In this document: positions 56,795-60,240 of the stretch, one piece after another
How the letters are laid out: each line of letters starts with the position of its first letter
How positions within the stretch are numbered: position 1 is the first letter of the stretch
NCBI GenBank assembly: GCA_024641945.1
Contig: JAHECD010000016.1
Location: 1 to 60,240 of the forward strand
Reading direction: 5' to 3'
Length of the DNA: 60,240 nucleotides
Origin: Rubrivivax sp.
Lineage (GTDB): Bacteria; Pseudomonadota; Gammaproteobacteria; Burkholderiales; Burkholderiaceae_C
Notes under the pieces: model-generated
The model's input: only the letters and a program-made list of their open reading frames with translations
What the model was told of the DNA's origin: nothing
Databases searched by the model: none
Position numbers and translations under genes: made by a program

Positions 56795-59218
56795 ATGCAA
56801 TTCCCCGAGTCCTGGCTGCGCGAGTTCTGCAACCCGCCGCTGAGCACCCAAGAACTGGCCGACCTGCTGACGATGTCCGGCATGGAGGTCGAAGAACTGC
56901 GTCCGGTAGCGCCGCCGTTCGAGCGCATCGTCGTCGGCGAGATCGTCGAGGCCGTGCAGCACCCGAATGCAGACAAGCTGCGCGTGTGCAAGGTGAACGC
57001 CGGCGCGCATTCACCCGATGGCCCATTGCAGGTCGTCTGCGGCGCGCCCAATGCGCGCGCCGGTATCCGTGTGCCGCTGGCACTGGTCGGCGCGGAATTG
57101 CCGCCCGGCGATGACGGCAAGCCGTCCAAGATCGGCGTTGGCAAACTCCGTGGCGTCGAAAGTTTCGGCATGCTTTGCTCGGCGCGTGAGCTGAAGCTGT
57201 CAGACGACCATGGCGGATTGCTTGAGCTTGCGGCCGACGCAGCGGTCGGTGCTGATGTGCGCGCCGTGCTGCAGCTCGACGACACCGTCTTCACACTCAA
57301 GCTCACGCCGAACCTGGGCCACGCGCTCAGCGTCTTCGGGATTGCACGCGAGGTGTCGGCCCTCACCGGCACGCCGCTGCAGACACCTGCGATTCCTTCC
57401 GTCAAGCCCGTGCACGAGCAGCGCCTGCCGGTCGAGATCCTGGCACCGGACCTGTGCGGCCGCTTCTCGGGCCGTATCGTTCGAGGTGTCGATACGAAGG
57501 CCAAAACGCCCGCGTGGATGGTCAATCGTCTCGCGCGCTGCGGTCAGCGCTCGGTGACGGCGCTGGTCGACATCTCGAACTACGTGATGTTCGAGTACGG
57601 CAGGCCGTCGCACATATTCGACCTGGACAAGATCCACCAGAAGCTCATCGTGCGATGGGGCGTCAAGGGGGAGCAGCTGACGCTGCTCAACGGCAACACG
57701 ATCGAGATCGACGAGACCGTCGGCGTGATCGCCGACGCCCAGGCGGTCGAGTCTCTCGCCGGCATCATGGGCGGCGACGCGACGGCGGTCAGCGATGACA
57801 CGCGGAATATCTACGTCGAAGCCGCATTCTGGTGGCCGCAGGCGGTGGCCGGTCGATCGCGCCGATTCAATTTCACGACCGATGCGGGTCACCGTTTCGA
57901 ACGAGGCGTCGATCCCGCGTTGACGACGGAGCATATCGACCGGATCACCGCACTTGTCCAGCAGGTTTGCGGCGGCGAGGCCGGCCCGATGGACGACCAG
58001 ACACTGCGCCTGCCAGATCGCAAGCCGGTGACCTTGCGAGTGGCGCGCGCGTCCAAGGTCCTTGGCATGCCGCTGACGCAGGCTCAGTGTGCCGAAGTCT
58101 TTCAACGACTGGGCCTGCCGATGGCGCAGGGTGAGGGCACGATCACGGTGACCCCGCCGAGCTGGCGCTTCGATCTGGCGATCGAGGAGGACTTGATCGA
58201 AGAGGTGATCCGGGTCATCGGCCTGCATCAGTTGCCGACCACGCCGCCGCATGCGCCGGTTGCGTCGCGGCCACGACTCGAGGCCCGTGCGTCGGCGCAC
58301 AGCGTGCGCCACGCGTTGGCTGCGCTGGGATATCAGGAGACGATCAATTTCAGTTTTGTCGAGGAGCGTACCGAGCACGAGCTCGGCGGCAATAACGATC
58401 CCATCCGCGTGCTGAACCCGATCGCGTCGCAGCTTGCCGTGATGCGTTCTTCGCTGATCGGGAGCCTGGTCGGCGTCCTCAAAACCAATCTCGCGCGCAG
58501 GGCGACCCGCGTGCGCGTCTTCGAGATCGGGCGTGTGTTCCGCCGTGATCCCACGGTTGGCGACTCGCTGTCGACGGTGGCCGGCGTGTACCAACCGGTG
58601 CACGTGGCGGGGCTTGTGTTCGGCCCGACGGACGCGCTGCAGTGGGCGGAGCGCGAGCGGGCGGTGGACTTCTTCGACGCCAAGGGTGACGTCGAGTGCC
58701 TGCTGGTTCCGCGACAGGCGCAATTTGTTGCGGATACCCATCCGGCCATGCACCCTGGACGCTGTGCGCGCGTCGAGGTCGCCGGCCGGGTGTTGGGTCA
58801 TGTGGGCGAGCTGCATCCCAAGTGGCGGCAGTCCTATGAGTTGCCCAACGCTCCGATGCTGTTCGAACTCGACCTCGATGCGGTGCTGGACCGGCCGCTT
58901 CCCGACTTCACGCCCTTGCCGCGACTGCAGACAGCCTCTCGCGACATTGCCCTGGTCGTGAACGAGCGCGTCACTCACGACGCGCTCATTGCCGCACTGC
59001 GCTCGGACCCGGCGGGACTGGTCCGCACCGCGACGCTTTTCGATATCTACAAGTCCACCACGACGGCGTCGGGCATGGCTGCCGACGAGCGCAGCCTGGC
59101 CATTCGGCTGGAGTTGCTCGACGACGCCACCACGTTGACCGATGAACGAATCGATGTCGCGGTGGCCGCCGCCATCGAGCGGGCGTTTCGCGCCTGTGGT
59201 GCTCGGCTGCGATCGTGA
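56795..59218 (+). CDS. pheT: Phenylalanine-tRNA ligase beta subunit
   Basis: 807 residues, normal length. ATG 56795 opens the conserved start [11 protein letters not shown]. Domains: EMAP/OB tRNA-binding fold (about 40-150, [23 protein letters not shown]), B3/B4 editing domain (about 200-390, [22 protein letters not shown]), B5 (about 410-480), catalytic-like core, and the C-terminal FDX-ACB anticodon-binding domain (about 710-807). It completes PheRS with pheS. Confidence 0.97.
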   Translation: MQFPESWLREFCNPPLSTQELADLLTMSGMEVEELRPVAPPFERIVVGEIVEAVQHPNADKLRVCKVNAGAHSPDGPLQVVCGAPNARAGIRVPLALVGAELPPGDDGKPSKIGVGKLRGVESFGMLCSARELKLSDDHGGLLELAADAAVGADVRAVLQLDDTVFTLKLTPNLGHALSVFGIAREVSALTGTPLQTPAIPSVKPVHEQRLPVEILAPDLCGRFSGRIVRGVDTKAKTPAWMVNRLARCGQRSVTALVDISNYVMFEYGRPSHIFDLDKIHQKLIVRWGVKGEQLTLLNGNTIEIDETVGVIADAQAVESLAGIMGGDATAVSDDTRNIYVEAAFWWPQAVAGRSRRFNFTTDAGHRFERGVDPALTTEHIDRITALVQQVCGGEAGPMDDQTLRLPDRKPVTLRVARASKVLGMPLTQAQCAEVFQRLGLPMAQGEGTITVTPPSWRFDLAIEEDLIEEVIRVIGLHQLPTTPPHAPVASRPRLEARASAHSVRHALAALGYQETINFSFVEERTEHELGGNNDPIRVLNPIASQLAVMRSSLIGSLVGVLKTNLARRATRVRVFEIGRVFRRDPTVGDSLSTVAGVYQPVHVAGLVFGPTDALQWAERERAVDFFDAKGDVECLLVPRQAQFVADTHPAMHPGRCARVEVAGRVLGHVGELHPKWRQSYELPNAPMLFELDLDAVLDRPLPDFTPLPRLQTASRDIALVVNERVTHDALIAALRSDPAGLVRTATLFDIYKSTTTASGMAADERSLAIRLELLDDATTLTDERIDVAVAAAIERAFRACGARLRS

Positions 59219-59240
59219 ACCGGCAAGGAGTCTTCTGTCC

Positions 59241-59600
59241 ATGACCGAACCGGCTGCCCGTGCACCGCTGATACTGCCGTCATTGGAGACGCCGACGCTG
59301 ACCAAGGCGGATCTGGCAGAACTGCTTTTCGACCGGCTGGGCCTCAACAAGCGCGAATCCAAGGACATGGTCGAGGCCTTCTTCGATATCGTGCACGCGA
59401 CTCTTGTCGAAGGTCACGACGTCAAGCTATCGGGCTTCGGCAACTTCAACATCCGGCGCAAGGCGCCGCGGCCAGGGCGCAATCCGCGTACCGGCGAGGC
59501 GATACCGATCAAGGCGCGGCACGTAGTGACCTTTCACGCAAGTCACAAACTGAAATCTATCGTGCAAGGCGACACGCCGCCACCGGAGGAGTTCGAGTAG
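59241..59600 (+). CDS. ihfA: Integration host factor alpha subunit with N-terminal extension
   Basis: 119 residues; AAGGAG lies 10 bases before ATG 59241. The core ([42 protein letters not shown] with the intercalating Pro) matches IhfA, which bends DNA as a heterodimer with IhfB. Compared with the 99-residue E. coli protein it has about 19 extra residues at the N-terminus ([19 protein letters not shown]). The position after pheT is the standard order. Confidence 0.95.
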   Translation: MTEPAARAPLILPSLETPTLTKADLAELLFDRLGLNKRESKDMVEAFFDIVHATLVEGHDVKLSGFGNFNIRRKAPRPGRNPRTGEAIPIKARHVVTFHASHKLKSIVQGDTPPPEEFE

Positions 59601-59635
59601 AGTCTTAGCTTTCCCGCTGAAACATATTGATTTCA

Positions 59636-60124
59636 ATGGAGAAAGCGCTCCCTCCCATCCCGCCGAAGAGGTACTTCACTATTGGTGAGGTCAGCGATCT
59701 CTGCCGCGTGAAGCCTTATGTGCTGCGATATTGGGAGCAGGAGTTCACTCAACTCAAGCCGATGAAGCGGCGCGGCAATCGGCGCTACTACCAGCACCAC
59801 GAAGTGCTGCTCATCCGCCGCATACGGGACCTCCTCTACGAACAGGGATTCACGATCAGCGGCGCGCGCAATCGGCTGGCCGACGGAGCCGCCGCGCAGC
59901 GTGCAGGCGAACTCGACCGTGACGATCCGCCCGAGGACCCTGTCGACGAGGTTGACGCAGACCTGCTGGACGAAACCGACGGGCTCCAGGTTCGCTCCAG
60001 CCCGACGCGGAGCGCGAAGGCGGATGGCGGGGCAGCCTCACCGCAGGAGCATGACGGCCGCCCGATCGATCTGATGTCGTTGCGGGTCGAGCTACAGTCG
60101 ATCAGAAGGCTGCTCGACAGCTGA
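59636..60124 (+). CDS. MerR-family transcriptional regulator
   Basis: 162 residues from ATG 59636; TTG 59627 is an alternative. The N-terminal MerR helix-turn-helix ([25 protein letters not shown] ... [30 protein letters not shown]) spans about residues 15-80. The rest is acidic and Ala-rich, without the cysteines of metal sensors, ending in a short amphipathic helix. This small MerR protein commonly follows ihfA in proteobacteria. Its signal is unknown. Confidence 0.9.
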   Translation: MEKALPPIPPKRYFTIGEVSDLCRVKPYVLRYWEQEFTQLKPMKRRGNRRYYQHHEVLLIRRIRDLLYEQGFTISGARNRLADGAAAQRAGELDRDDPPEDPVDEVDADLLDETDGLQVRSSPTRSAKADGGAASPQEHDGRPIDLMSLRVELQSIRRLLDS

Positions 60125-60144
60125 GAAGCCGCCGGGCACGCCGC

Positions 60145-60150
60145 TATAAT
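60145..60150 (+). promoter_or_regulatory. -10 element of the tRNA-Pro promoter
   Basis: TATAAT, the exact sigma70 -10 consensus, lies 12 bases before the tRNA 5' end. The -35 region is weak (CTGAGA at 60121-60126, spacing 18), which overlaps the merR stop. Confidence 0.6.
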
Positions 60151-60161
60151 GCAGGTGTCGT

Positions 60162-60238
60162 CGGGGTGTAGCGCAGCCTGGTAGCGCACTTGCATGGGGT
60201 GCAAGGGGTCGCGAGTTCGAATCCCGCCACCCCGACCA
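60162..60238 (+). tRNA. tRNA-Pro (anticodon GGG)
   Basis: 77 bases. The acceptor stem CGGGGTG/CACCCCG is perfect. The anticodon stem CTTGC/GCAAG encloses the 7-base loop ATGGGGT, giving anticodon GGG, which reads CCC and CCU. The T-arm contains GTTCGAATCC, and CCA is encoded. Only two bases of the window remain, so I cannot tell whether an integrated element follows this tRNA. Confidence 0.97.
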
Positions 60239-60240
60239 AT

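Noticed and set aside
60162..60238. tRNA-Pro as attachment site of an integrated element
   Set aside because: Only two bases follow the tRNA in the window and no integrase or repeated tRNA end is visible.

Overview
The window looks like chromosomal DNA of a high-GC betaproteobacterium, most likely order Burkholderiales (Leptothrix/Rubrivivax/Comamonadaceae-like). This rests on the strong G/C third-position bias, the gene order thrS-infC-rpmI-rplT-pheS-pheT-ihfA-merR-tRNA-Pro, and protein features typical of that group. The genus is inference. I see no prophage, insertion sequence, CRISPR array or integration module.

Layout. 1-5335: a large winged-helix/ATPase regulator cut by the left edge, a tiny membrane peptide, a DUF190 protein and the glycogen debranching enzyme GlgX. 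5465-12639: DNA ligase LigA, an uncharacterised outer-membrane barrel with a small partner gene, two divergent transporters and peptide deformylase. 12863-18463: a secreted FecR/DUF6600 protein, the head-to-head tesA/ybbA pair with overlapping start codons, a parvulin isomerase, BolA, YciB and MsrB. 18735-41421: about 23 kb of co-directional catabolic genes, namely an acyl-CoA ligase, a five-gene Liv-type ABC importer, a metallophosphoesterase, a FadB-like two-domain enzyme, an M20 peptidase, a thiolase, a DhlA-type haloalkane dehalogenase, three hotdog thioesterases, two acyl-CoA dehydrogenases, two SDRs, a medium-chain reductase, an ElaA acetyltransferase and a GST. Many neighbours overlap by 4 bases. 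41422-41825: a convergent gap with an elaborate 200-bp inverted-repeat element. 41826-52185: a MetE-like methyltransferase, an ammonium transporter, a DUF1223 protein, a flavoprotein, Tex, a TonB-dependent receptor and a patatin-like protein. 52226-60238: the translation operon, ending in tRNA-Pro(GGG).

How the genes work together. The 18.7-41.4 kb block reads as import of a carboxylic acid (Liv transporter), activation to its CoA thioester, dehydrogenation, hydration/oxidation and thiolysis. Thioesterases, SDRs and reductases would handle side products, and a haloalkane dehalogenase sits in the same transcription unit. The substrate cannot be read from sequence.

Most notable signals. (1) A complete-looking threonine attenuator before thrS: a 14-residue leader peptide with four Thr codons, an antiterminator and a terminator. 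(2) infC appears to start at AUC. (3) The structured inverted repeat at 41508-41708. (4) A LivF ATPase whose Walker A lysine is arginine. (5) The dehalogenase inside a beta-oxidation operon. (6) An unexplained barrel/partner gene pair at 7529-9774.
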